Positions 25,489-33,610 of a DNA stretch of 33,610 nucleotides are shown here, one piece after another. A program made the position numbers and the translations under genes. Each line of letters starts with the position of its first letter. The first letter of the stretch is position 1. The notes under the pieces were generated by a model that worked only from the letters and a program-made list of their open reading frames with translations, was not told the DNA's origin and did not search any database. Origin of the DNA: Pseudobdellovibrionaceae bacterium (GTDB taxonomy: Bacteria > Bdellovibrionota > FAC87 > UBA2466). The stretch covers positions 1-33,610 of the forward strand of contig JAHFAF010000016.1 of the NCBI GenBank assembly GCA_023250715.1, in the 5' to 3' direction.

Positions 25489-26307
25489 ATGAAGAAAACC
25501 AAATCAAAGAAGGGTGTCTTTTTTTGTGGTATCGACCTGTCGGCGTCTCCTAAGCACACCGGTTTGTGCGTCCTGACAATGACGGAGGGGAAGCTGAAAG
25601 CGATCGCAAAACCCATTGAAGGGAATTTCCGTGCAAAGGAATGGACAGATGAGTCTATTAACTGTTTGGTCGAGTTTTTCAAAAGCAAAGGAATATTCGA
25701 ACACCCATGCAATGAAATTGTTCTCGCGATTGATGTTCCGTTTGGTTGGCCCACTTCATTCGCAGAGGCCCTGGAGAACTTCAGAATAGGTGGATCTACT
25801 GGTGATAAGTGGGGCACTAGACTCGGTCGCCAGAAGCTGCGCTTTCGACAAACTGATCTATTTGTATGGGGCAAGCTCAGGAAAAGCACGTTGTCGGTCA
25901 GTACTGATCGATTGGGAATTACTGCAATGGCGGGAGCCGCTATCATATCCGAACTAGCGCGCAGACTTAGATTCTCAGTAGACCTATCAGGGGCGAACTT
26001 GTCCGCGCGACGACGAATTATTGAGGTTTATCCCATCGGAAGCGCCAGATCGTTCTTGGATTCAAGACGAAGCTCACAGCCCCCCAAGAATAGTTTTGCC
26101 AGGGAGCGAATGCTTTTACTTCGAAATTTTCACGGAGGTGCTCACGCTCGCGACGCGCTCTTATGTGCACTCACAGCAAAGAGTTACTACGATCGTCAGT
26201 GCTATTTCCCGTCTGAACTAGGACGGGAGCATCAAGGACAGATTAAGAAGGAAGGTTGGATTTGGTTACCTAGAACCGGGGGAATGGCTCAAACATTTCT
26301 TAGCTAG
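25489..26307 (+). CDS. DUF429 family protein (predicted RNase H-fold nuclease), intact
   Basis: FFCGIDLSASPKHTGLCVL, LAIDVPFGWPTSF, LSVSTDRLGITAMAGAAII, IIEVYPIGS, ARDALLCALTAKSYY, EGWIWLPR. Confidence 0.8.
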   Translation: MKKTKSKKGVFFCGIDLSASPKHTGLCVLTMTEGKLKAIAKPIEGNFRAKEWTDESINCLVEFFKSKGIFEHPCNEIVLAIDVPFGWPTSFAEALENFRIGGSTGDKWGTRLGRQKLRFRQTDLFVWGKLRKSTLSVSTDRLGITAMAGAAIISELARRLRFSVDLSGANLSARRRIIEVYPIGSARSFLDSRRSSQPPKNSFARERMLLLRNFHGGAHARDALLCALTAKSYYDRQCYFPSELGREHQGQIKKEGWIWLPRTGGMAQTFLS

Positions 26308-26321
26308 AGGATGCATCTAAC

Positions 26322-27005
26322 ATGAAAAAGAACGGAGGAAGCAAGAGCGTGGTTTCGCTTCATCATATAGGGGAGCCGTTCGTAGCGCGCCTATTGGAGT
26401 CCGCGCTGAAGAAACAGGCTGATATTCCCTGTCTGATCAGGCCCCTTGTGAGACAGGGTACCTGGAAAGAGGCCAACTTATTTCAAACACTCAAAGCTGG
26501 TTCGAAAAAATTGAAAGTTGTCTATGATACTCGAGTCCACCATGAGTCTGAAAAGATGAATCACCTGCACCGCCTTGATTGCGGAATTCTTTCTCGCACA
26601 GGGCGTTCGTGTTTTGCCATCGAGGTTAAACTTGGTTTACCTTGGCAAACTGGTTTCTATCGGAAATTTATCTCTAAGCGGCCGATACTGAAAGAGCTGA
26701 GCACCGATCTTTGGGGGGGATCTATGTGCGCTTTATTGGAAAGATTCCCTAAATCTGCCAATTTTGATTTTTCAAAATTGTTTATCTGGACCGACCAGAA
26801 AAAGGTCCAACTCGCTGAGCCTTGGGGTGTGGTGGTAAGAAAAAATCAAGTTGAATGCCTTACAGTAGCACCCTTCAGAAATTTGACCCACATCATCGCT
26901 CTGGAAGATCTCGCTGACAGGGTCAAAGAGCGTTTCGAAGAGATTGCCGAGTCTTTGATTTGGCCCCGGGGAAAGGCAAAGCAGACTCTATTTTCAACCA
27001 AATAG
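26322..27005 (+). CDS. PD-(D/E)XK-like putative nuclease
   Basis: HRLDCGILSRTGRSCFAIEVKLGLPW (D-xn-ExK). Confidence 0.6.
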   Translation: MKKNGGSKSVVSLHHIGEPFVARLLESALKKQADIPCLIRPLVRQGTWKEANLFQTLKAGSKKLKVVYDTRVHHESEKMNHLHRLDCGILSRTGRSCFAIEVKLGLPWQTGFYRKFISKRPILKELSTDLWGGSMCALLERFPKSANFDFSKLFIWTDQKKVQLAEPWGVVVRKNQVECLTVAPFRNLTHIIALEDLADRVKERFEEIAESLIWPRGKAKQTLFSTK

Positions 27006-27029
27006 GGCCAGGGAAAGCTTGGTCTTAAC

Positions 27030-27125
27030 TACGGATTCTTGAAAGAGCGCATGATGGATAAGTTTGAATCTGTTGCCACGTCGCTTTGGCCGTTGCGGGG
27101 AGCGGCTTACGAATTCCTTAGTTGA
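27030..27125 (+). pseudogene. C-terminal remnant of a paralogue of the 26322-27005 protein
   Basis: YGFLKERMMDKFESVATSLWPLRGAAYEFLS* resembles the C-terminus VKERFEEIAESLIWPRGKAKQTLFSTK*. Confidence 0.4.
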
Positions 27126-27304
27126 AGAAGAGAAATCGACCCACGGTAGAAGCAACACCCGGTAGCGACTCAAGTCCTGATACTTTTGAAAATTCAGGGT
27201 AAGCGCCTGACCTCAAGGACCAGAAAGGAAAAGAGGAAATGTGCCGATTAGTAAGGATAGGGGTGCGATCAATATTAACGCGTTGAGTCTTCTGGGGGCT
27301 TGCC

Positions 27305-28996
27305 ATGGCGAGAGTACAAATAAAAGGGGGGGAGTTCCCCATTGGAAAGATCTTCAGCAAGGAGTTTGTATTTCGAATTCCTCTCTATCAAAGGCCATAT
27401 GCATGGCAGAGGGAACAGTGCGAAGAACTCCTGGAAGACCTCCTTAGTTTTCTAGGCAATGGTACAGCCTCAATAGCAGATCTAAATCCTTACTTTCTGG
27501 GAAGCGTCGTTGTCATAAAAGAAGATCATAAACCAAACGCCGAAGTGGTCGATGGTCAGCAACGCCTTACTACACTTACAATTCTCCTGTCTGCGATTCG
27601 CAGTCTAATCGGGTCAGAAGACGCAAAGGCACTGACGGAATATATCTATGAGCGCGGCAATCCAATCGAAGAAACTGAAGATCGCTTTCGGTTGACTCTT
27701 CGAGATCGCGACGCGGAATTTTTTAGAAACTTCATTCAGAAGGAAGGTCAGATCGAGGAGTTACGGGGGTTAAATCTGGCTAAATTGAATGACAGCCAAC
27801 GAAACATTAAGCAAAATACCGTCGTCTTTCTTGATCGCCTTAAAAGTCTAACTGACGACAAGCGAAAACGGCTTGCGCAGTTCATCGTAAAACAATGCTT
27901 TCTAGTCGTAGTATCAACGCCGGATTTTGCTTCTGCATACCGCATATTCATGGTGCTAAATAATCGCGGTCTGGATTTATCCCATTCTGATATTCTGAAG
28001 TCAGAAATTATTGGAAAGGTGCCAAGTGCAGAACAGGAAAAATATGCCTCTCGTTGGGAAGGAACTGAAGAAATTCTGGGGCGAGAGGCTTTCGTAGATC
28101 TCTTCTCTCACATGCGCACGATTTATCGGAAGGTGAAACTCAAAGAGACCGTCTTAGAGGAGTTCCGACAGTACGTTGTGGGAGCGATGCCTGAGCCCAA
28201 GAAACTTATTGACGACGTGGTTGTGCCGTTTGCTACGGCATACTCCCATCTGAAGGATGCAGACTACGAAAGTGCATCGAATGCTGATGAAATTAATCGA
28301 CTCCTAAAATGGCTAAACCGAATCGACAATACGGATTGGCTTCCTTCAGCGATCCTTTTTATGGCTAGACATGGTGACGACTCCAAAGCCCTATTGAAAT
28401 TTCTTATCGACCTGGAACGTCTGTCAGCGATTCAGATGCTTTCTAGGGCAACCATTAATGAACGAATCGAAAGATATGGAAGGCTAATCAGCGCAATTGA
28501 GAAATCAGGGGATCTCCATGAAGAAAAGTCCCCATTGCAACTTACGGCCGAGGAAAAGAGAGAGGCAAAGCAGATTCTTAACGACGATATATACAATCTT
28601 CTTCCCAAAGTGCGAATGTATGTCCTATTGCGGTTGGATGCAGCCATGTCCGGAGGGGGAGCTACGTACGACCATTCCCTGATAACCGTCGAGCACGTTC
28701 TCCCACAGAGTCCCGGTATAGGTAGTCAATGGAACTCTTGGTTTTCAAATCCAGTGGAACAGGTTGAGCTTGTACATAAGATAGGCAACCTCGTGCTGTT
28801 AACTCGGAAAAAGAATAGTAGTGCCAGCAACTACGACTTTGACAAGAAGAAGGCGAGTTACTTCTCAAAGGGAGGGGTATCGCCGTTTGCACTTACGACT
28901 CAGGTTTTAGCTGAACAAGAGTGGGCCCCTGCGATCATTAGAAAACGGCAAGCAGAGATCGTTGCTAAACTGGGTACGATATGGCGATTGGCATAA
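27305..28996 (+). CDS. GmrSD-like type IV restriction enzyme (DUF262 + DUF1524 HNH)
   Basis: FRIPLYQRPYAWQREQCEELLEDL, EVVDGQQRLTTLTILL, C-terminal VEHVLPQS...GNLVLLTRKKNSSASNYDFDKKK. Confidence 0.92.
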   Translation: MARVQIKGGEFPIGKIFSKEFVFRIPLYQRPYAWQREQCEELLEDLLSFLGNGTASIADLNPYFLGSVVVIKEDHKPNAEVVDGQQRLTTLTILLSAIRSLIGSEDAKALTEYIYERGNPIEETEDRFRLTLRDRDAEFFRNFIQKEGQIEELRGLNLAKLNDSQRNIKQNTVVFLDRLKSLTDDKRKRLAQFIVKQCFLVVVSTPDFASAYRIFMVLNNRGLDLSHSDILKSEIIGKVPSAEQEKYASRWEGTEEILGREAFVDLFSHMRTIYRKVKLKETVLEEFRQYVVGAMPEPKKLIDDVVVPFATAYSHLKDADYESASNADEINRLLKWLNRIDNTDWLPSAILFMARHGDDSKALLKFLIDLERLSAIQMLSRATINERIERYGRLISAIEKSGDLHEEKSPLQLTAEEKREAKQILNDDIYNLLPKVRMYVLLRLDAAMSGGGATYDHSLITVEHVLPQSPGIGSQWNSWFSNPVEQVELVHKIGNLVLLTRKKNSSASNYDFDKKKASYFSKGGVSPFALTTQVLAEQEWAPAIIRKRQAEIVAKLGTIWRLA

Positions 28997-29032
28997 GGTC
29001 GTTTCAATATAAAGACAAGAGAGTGGAAACGA

Positions 29033-30061
29033 CTATGGTGGAGACGAGTCACGTAGCTCAGTAAGGTCAGCGTACCAGACCCAAAAGGAGTTACCTTTTA
29101 AGACTTCCTTCTTCGCAACTTCAAATGAACTGCCTTGAAACCCAAGATAACCAACAGCGTCCGGAAGACTGACTAAGTCTCCTAATTGTCCCTCGTCAGG
29201 AATTGAGATCAAACGAAAGGATGACGGACACTGGAGAATAGATGGCTTCCCATCTGGTCCCTCATTGAACGAGTCAGGGCCGAAAGATTCAAATTGCGTG
29301 GGCTCTAAACCGCGTTCAGTTGGGCTTAGTCCTAGTTGGGCTGACCGGTCTATCAACACATCTATTTGGCCTGGCCCCAATTTCAGGTCATTTGCTATTT
29401 TTTTCAGAAAATTCAGCATTGGAACCAGTTCAGGTCCAAAAACCTTGCCGGCACGTCCCGTCTCTCCATGCCCTACTAAGGCAGTTATTCCCCCAATCAA
29501 GCTCTTAGCGCTGCTACTCACAGCATTGCTGGACGTCATCATCATCACTATTGCTTCGACCCGCTTGAGGCAATCGAACATGTATCGGCGCATTGGTTCA
29601 TGAGCTTTGCGGGCGCGATTTCCAAACAATCTATGCCCTTTGAAGTTAACTTTATTGGATTGGCTGGGTAACTGAGCTCGTGCCACAGCAGCTTCTCTAA
29701 GAAATGTGGTCAGAAAATGCGCTGTCGTAACCACACAAGTATATAAAATGAATTGGCCGCCCTGTTGAGTAGCGTCTTCCCGACTTTCATCAATGAGAAA
29801 CACCGGGCGGCCTTTGTTTACCATCCAATCATCGTAAAGGTCCTGCGTGCTAGGCATGTTGAGTCCCAATATATTAAATCCGGATTCTACAGGGTTAGGG
29901 CATGGAACGTCCTCGGTCCTTGCGATTCCGTCAAAACCACGATATCTGTGAAACCACGAGATCGTAAAGTTTAGAAACGTAACAATTATTAAGGCTTGCG
30001 CGGTGTCAGTTGTCTCGCCGATCTCGCCATTTACGATTTCGACTGACTTTGGATGATTCAT
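29033..30061 (-). CDS. DUF3800-like protein
   Basis: PVFLIDESREDATQQGGQFILYTCVV, IDVLIDRSAQ, ISIPDEGQLGDLVSLPDAVGYL. Confidence 0.5.
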   Translation of the reverse strand: MNHPKSVEIVNGEIGETTDTAQALIIVTFLNFTISWFHRYRGFDGIARTEDVPCPNPVESGFNILGLNMPSTQDLYDDWMVNKGRPVFLIDESREDATQQGGQFILYTCVVTTAHFLTTFLREAAVARAQLPSQSNKVNFKGHRLFGNRARKAHEPMRRYMFDCLKRVEAIVMMMTSSNAVSSSAKSLIGGITALVGHGETGRAGKVFGPELVPMLNFLKKIANDLKLGPGQIDVLIDRSAQLGLSPTERGLEPTQFESFGPDSFNEGPDGKPSILQCPSSFRLISIPDEGQLGDLVSLPDAVGYLGFQGSSFEVAKKEVLKGNSFWVWYADLTELRDSSPP

Positions 30062-30155
30062 CTAACTAACTGTAACTAAACGCTGGATTCACCAGCATCA
30101 CTGAGCCCATTTCTCAAGTTGGCTATTATTTGGCTACAAATTGGCTACGCTTGAG

Positions 30156-30178
30156 TTGTACATATAAAGTATGTACAA
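30156..30178. promoter_or_regulatory. Palindromic operator of brnTA
   Basis: TTGTACAT-ATAAAGT-ATGTACAA, perfect 8-bp inverted repeat overlapping the possible brnT ATG at 30171. Confidence 0.6.
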
Positions 30179-30468
30179 TAGAGGTGTGAATTTCATCTGG
30201 GGCCCTAAGAAAGAAAAATTCAACATTCAGAAACACAAGGTTTCGTTTACGGAAGCGGTTACAGTTTTTTTATGATCCGCTTGGTAAAATCGCATCGGAT
30301 CCCGACCATTCTGATGAGGAAGACCGCTACATTTTAATTGGGCATAGTCAAAGGAGTCATTTGCTTTTTGTAGTGCATGTATACCGTTCTGAAAATGATA
30401 CGGTGAGGATCATTAGTGCCAGGAAGGCGACAAAAAAGGAAATTAGAGATTTTCAAGAGGTGAAATAA
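30171..30468 (+). pseudogene. brnT: BrnT-family toxin, frameshifted at a T7 run
   Basis: MYNRGVNFIWGPKKEKFNIQKHKVSFTEAVTVF then, with one T removed from 30265-30271, YDPLGKIASDPDHSDEEDRYILIGHSQRSHLLFVVHVYRSENDTVRIISARKATKKEIRDFQEVK*. Confidence 0.85.
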
Positions 30469-30477
30469 GGAGAGCAT

Positions 30478-30702
30478 ATGCGAAAAGAATACGATCTAAA
30501 AAAAATGAAATTGAGACCCAACCCTTATGTGGGAAGGCTAAAACAAAGCGTAACAATTCGTCTGGACAAGGACGTTATCGAATATTTTAAGGTTCTCAGT
30601 GAACAGACCAGTACGCCTTATCAGACTCTTGTGAATGACTTCTTACGTAGCTGTAAGGAGCAGAAAATGACTCCTAAAACTATTTGGAAAAAAACGGGCT
30701 AA
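30478..30702 (+). CDS. brnA: BrnA-like ribbon-helix-helix antitoxin
   Basis: KQSVTIRLDKDVIEYFKVLSEQTSTPYQTLVNDFLRSC, 9 nt after brnT. Confidence 0.85.
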   Translation: MRKEYDLKKMKLRPNPYVGRLKQSVTIRLDKDVIEYFKVLSEQTSTPYQTLVNDFLRSCKEQKMTPKTIWKKTG

Positions 30703-30785
30703 GGGGGCATAGACCAGGATGATGGGATTTAAAGAGCGGGGAGTGGGTCCACGAGCATGTTGCTAACAGGACCTTGGAGTAGGCG

Positions 30786-31031
30786 ATGCCATCAACACCA
30801 ATTCCAACTATCGCTACCAGAAAGACCGCCATTGGCGGTGTCGCAATTGTAATTTACCTCCTCGTTTACTTTACGATTCGTTGGGCTTGGCAGGAAACAT
30901 GGGAAAAAGATGGCAAGGCGTATGTGATTTTTCCTTCCTCTCCCATTGCTGTGTACTTTGCATTTCGTCCGCTAATGTTTCTTGATGGCATGATAACCGG
31001 GATGCGTTTTCATATCGGACCCCATCACTGA
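30786..31031 (+). CDS. Small predicted membrane protein, hypothetical
   Basis: 81-aa ORF with hydrophobic AIGGVAIVIYLLVYFTI segment. Confidence 0.45.
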   Translation: MPSTPIPTIATRKTAIGGVAIVIYLLVYFTIRWAWQETWEKDGKAYVIFPSSPIAVYFAFRPLMFLDGMITGMRFHIGPHH

Positions 31032-31160
31032 TTTCGTGAAGATTCCCGACATTTCTTGAAGTTTGGCTATTTTTGGCTACTTTTCCTTGTAACTGATTGA
31101 AAGCAAATGAAAGTCATCGAATCCGCCAGACTTGTTCTCTGTTAATGGTTGTCATCAAAG

Positions 31161-32654
31161 CTAGTGGCCCTTGCCTTCCTTTGCGCCATTGGTGGGATTT
31201 GGAGCGAATACAAAAGACGCAATAGCTTCCTGACTTTTCTTCGCTAACGCAGAGCAGTCGGTAAGTTTCCCATCCTGATACTTATTTTCTCTCTCATCTT
31301 TCTTGGCATTCACCGCTTTTAGTACCGTGGCGGCGATGTCTCCCAAATAAGTACTTTCGCTATCTCGAACCAGGTAGCTGGAAGAGCCTTCAAGGACTTC
31401 CATGCTCCAGCGATTTACCGGAACGCCGGAGGGCTCGAGAAGAAGCCGAACGAGCGCGATACGTTTCGCACCGTAGTCGGGAAAAACGTTCTTAAGATTC
31501 TTTTCTTCGCCATCGTAGAGTTGGGGATTGTCGTGTGCATAATGGAGTTCCTGAAAGACACGGTTTTCAACTTCGGCTTCGGAGAGCAATTCTCCAGCGA
31601 TCTTTGCGTTCGCCTTAACAACTTTGCGAAGACTCTCTTTGATAGCGGAGAGCTTTCGATTGTGCACTGAAAGAATACGCTTCATGGTATCTGTTTCAAG
31701 TTCCTCGAAAGTTTTATATCCCAGATTGGCTAGCAGTTTTCTAACTAAATTCTCCGGAATGAAATCGCCAACCAGGCCAGACATATTTTCTTTGTAATGA
31801 TCGGTAAAGCACGACTTATTCGACTGTAGCGCACCGACTAGGGCAAATTTGACCACCTCGAAATTCTTGGACTCTTCGACCTCCCGCACCACCCGGTTTC
31901 TATTCCACATGTGAAATTGGCCAATCATTCGATCGCCGTTACCAACATTTTCTCTGCTCGTTAGGACAAGGTGTGGGCCCCCTTGTCGCACTCGTTTGCC
32001 ACCAATGTTCGTGTACGTGACTTCCCCCGGCGTAAATTTTATCTGAGCTTCGTATTTAGTTTTCCCTGTTTTATCCACCGTTTTTTTTACCGAAACTCCC
32101 GTGGGTAGTTCTAATTGGCTGAAAATAGGGTCCTCGGCCAAGCTCTCGAGCAAGTATCTGTAGAGCTTTGCCTGCTCGGAGCCTTCGTAAATCGTATCGT
32201 GGAGAAATCCGAGCTGGCCAGCCCAAACGGGGTAGCTACTCCAGTTGGGACGATTGTAATGACAACGTTGGCAGGCCTTTTCGTTGAGGTTCACGTTCCC
32301 ATCCCGAGTGCGCACTTCAGAATGGTAAAATCGAGCCTGGTGAAAGTTTTGAACTTCAAAGTGATCGGGGTTCTCGAGGGCTACCGCAACCTGGGCGGTA
32401 CCAGTTCCATTATTCATTAGGATTCTAGGGAGTAAGGGGGAGGCCGATTGTTTACTCTCCGTATCGATCATGATCGAATAGTTTCGCCGAAACTCGGCCG
32501 GAAGATTTTTGACGAAGGGGCCCCCACTGCCGGATTTACCACGGGAGTCAGAAATTACTTTAAACAAGTCATCCGGCATCCCCACTGAATTTTTCAAAGT
32601 CTCATCGGCAATTGCTGCAATTGTAGTGAACAGCATGAGAAAAACAATTTGCAC
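31161..32654 (-). CDS. Secreted protein with a CxxCH heme-binding motif, hypothetical
   Basis: N-terminal signal-like MQIVFLMLFTTIAAIA; KACQRCHYNRPNW. Confidence 0.7.
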   Translation of the reverse strand: MQIVFLMLFTTIAAIADETLKNSVGMPDDLFKVISDSRGKSGSGGPFVKNLPAEFRRNYSIMIDTESKQSASPLLPRILMNNGTGTAQVAVALENPDHFEVQNFHQARFYHSEVRTRDGNVNLNEKACQRCHYNRPNWSSYPVWAGQLGFLHDTIYEGSEQAKLYRYLLESLAEDPIFSQLELPTGVSVKKTVDKTGKTKYEAQIKFTPGEVTYTNIGGKRVRQGGPHLVLTSRENVGNGDRMIGQFHMWNRNRVVREVEESKNFEVVKFALVGALQSNKSCFTDHYKENMSGLVGDFIPENLVRKLLANLGYKTFEELETDTMKRILSVHNRKLSAIKESLRKVVKANAKIAGELLSEAEVENRVFQELHYAHDNPQLYDGEEKNLKNVFPDYGAKRIALVRLLLEPSGVPVNRWSMEVLEGSSSYLVRDSESTYLGDIAATVLKAVNAKKDERENKYQDGKLTDCSALAKKSQEAIASFVFAPNPTNGAKEGKGH

Positions 32655-32846
32655 GAAATAATTTTATCCCACCGAGGGGTTCCGAGTTATATTTAATTTC
32701 TCAAGTCGGCATACCAGCTGCGTTGAGCTAATCGATTGGGTTTTTGCAATCGCCGAACTATAAGTTCCGCCTTTGATCCGGTGTTTTTCACACTGTGATA
32801 CCATAATAAAAACTTTCCCATTCCAACATCATCAGGGGGCTATCAA

Positions 32847-33610
32847 ATGATAGGGCGATGGATCGTGGTTATTCTCGTTAGTGGATTTGTCATTAGCGCC
32901 TGTAGTAAGTCGGGCGGAGCGGGTTCGCTTTCCTCCACAACGAAACTGACGAGTACCTCCCTAGGAACTCGAACGTCCTCTGGGTTGAATGTCGCTGTGC
33001 ATCCCTGCCCGACGGGAACTGTTACCTGTGTGACGCCCTCAAATTTCAGCGGTAAAGCGATCAAGACAGCGCTCCGAATCGGCTCCGGCGGCACTTACAT
33101 TAGTGTGACTACGGCCACGAGTGGAGATTTATCAAAGGTAACCTCCTCGACGACGCTGAACGATTTTGATTTCGCAGCTGGACTTACCTTTTCCGCGACG
33201 GGTTCCATCGAAAAGGAATTCGATGCGGGGGCGAGTTTCAAAGATGCTTTGATGTTTTTCGATTATATCGATGTAACTTTCACGGCCCCCTCGTTCGGGG
33301 TGAGCACCGCAACCACTTTAAGACTCGTTTTCGCAAACGATGAAGTCTTGGGATACACGATGGGAGACGTTCTGATTAAAGACGGAACCGATTTCAAATG
33401 GTGCTCGACGGGCGCGGCTTCGCTTTCCTCATGCTCCACGACACGTCCCGCGAGCCCCATCGTGAATGCAGAGGTGAGGGATTATGCCGAGGCAGGGAGT
33501 CCAGTCATTCCCTATTTCACGACGGAAGTCTTCTCGAGTAGTGCAGGAACATCACCCGTAACGACAACTTTCGCCGAACTAAACGGAAAGGCTTGGACGT
33601 TCAGCTTCGA
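32847..33610 (+). CDS. Putative lipoprotein, C-terminus beyond the window
   Basis: MIGRWIVVILVSGFVISACSKSGG (lipobox ISAC), open to the window end, Ser/Thr-rich. Confidence 0.75.
   Translation, partial: MIGRWIVVILVSGFVISACSKSGGAGSLSSTTKLTSTSLGTRTSSGLNVAVHPCPTGTVTCVTPSNFSGKAIKTALRIGSGGTYISVTTATSGDLSKVTSSTTLNDFDFAAGLTFSATGSIEKEFDAGASFKDALMFFDYIDVTFTAPSFGVSTATTLRLVFANDEVLGYTMGDVLIKDGTDFKWCSTGAASLSSCSTTRPASPIVNAEVRDYAEAGSPVIPYFTTEVFSSSAGTSPVTTTFAELNGKAWTFSF

Larger units (their letters stand above)
30106..31083. repeat. Imperfect TTGGCTA-rich direct repeats flanking the brnTA segment
   Basis: CCCATTTCTCAAGTTGGCTATTATTTGGCTAC (30106 on) and GACATTTCTTGAAGTTTGGCTATTTTTGGCTAC (31048 on). Confidence 0.45.

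Noticed and set aside
1-33610. CRISPR array
   Set aside because: No regularly spaced repeat-spacer structure was seen and no cas1/cas2. The Cas4-like domain occurs alone with DUF2779.
1-33610. Retron or diversity-generating reverse transcriptase
   Set aside because: No YxDD-type reverse transcriptase reading frame found among the ORFs.

Overview
The window looks like a chromosomal genomic island of roughly 30 kb, dense in nucleases and restriction-type genes, next to a tRNA-Ser(GGA) gene (1103-1192). The left flank is a minus-strand astacin-like lipoprotein gene running off the window edge. The right flank is a putative CxxCH cytochrome-like protein and a partial lipoprotein. A Bdellovibrio-like host is only a weak guess. 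Mobility genes are a large serine recombinase (1478-3235) and an Xis-like/tyrosine integrase pair (5316-7570) with inverted repeats between them. Cargo includes: a Dam / MutH-Sau3AI-like endonuclease / D12 methylase cluster; a HerA-NurA pair; a HAD / Cas4-DUF2779 / PD-(D/E)XK cluster; several XRE regulators; more PD-(D/E)XK-like proteins; a GmrSD-like (DUF262+DUF1524) type IV enzyme; a DUF3800-like protein; and a brnTA toxin-antitoxin locus whose toxin is frameshifted. The strongest candidate for an undescribed system is the tightly packed operon at about 21256-27005 (LRV repeats-PcfJ-like protein, two unknowns, duplicated X-DUF429 modules, a Cys4 protein, a PD-(D/E)XK protein). It is linked to a distant second DUF429 operon (3198-5109) and to a restriction-like gene pair by a shared palindrome, CAAGTACnnATnGTACTTG. 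At two of the three sites, promoter geometry is identical and transcripts are predicted to be (nearly) leaderless. All family calls come from motif reading without database searches.
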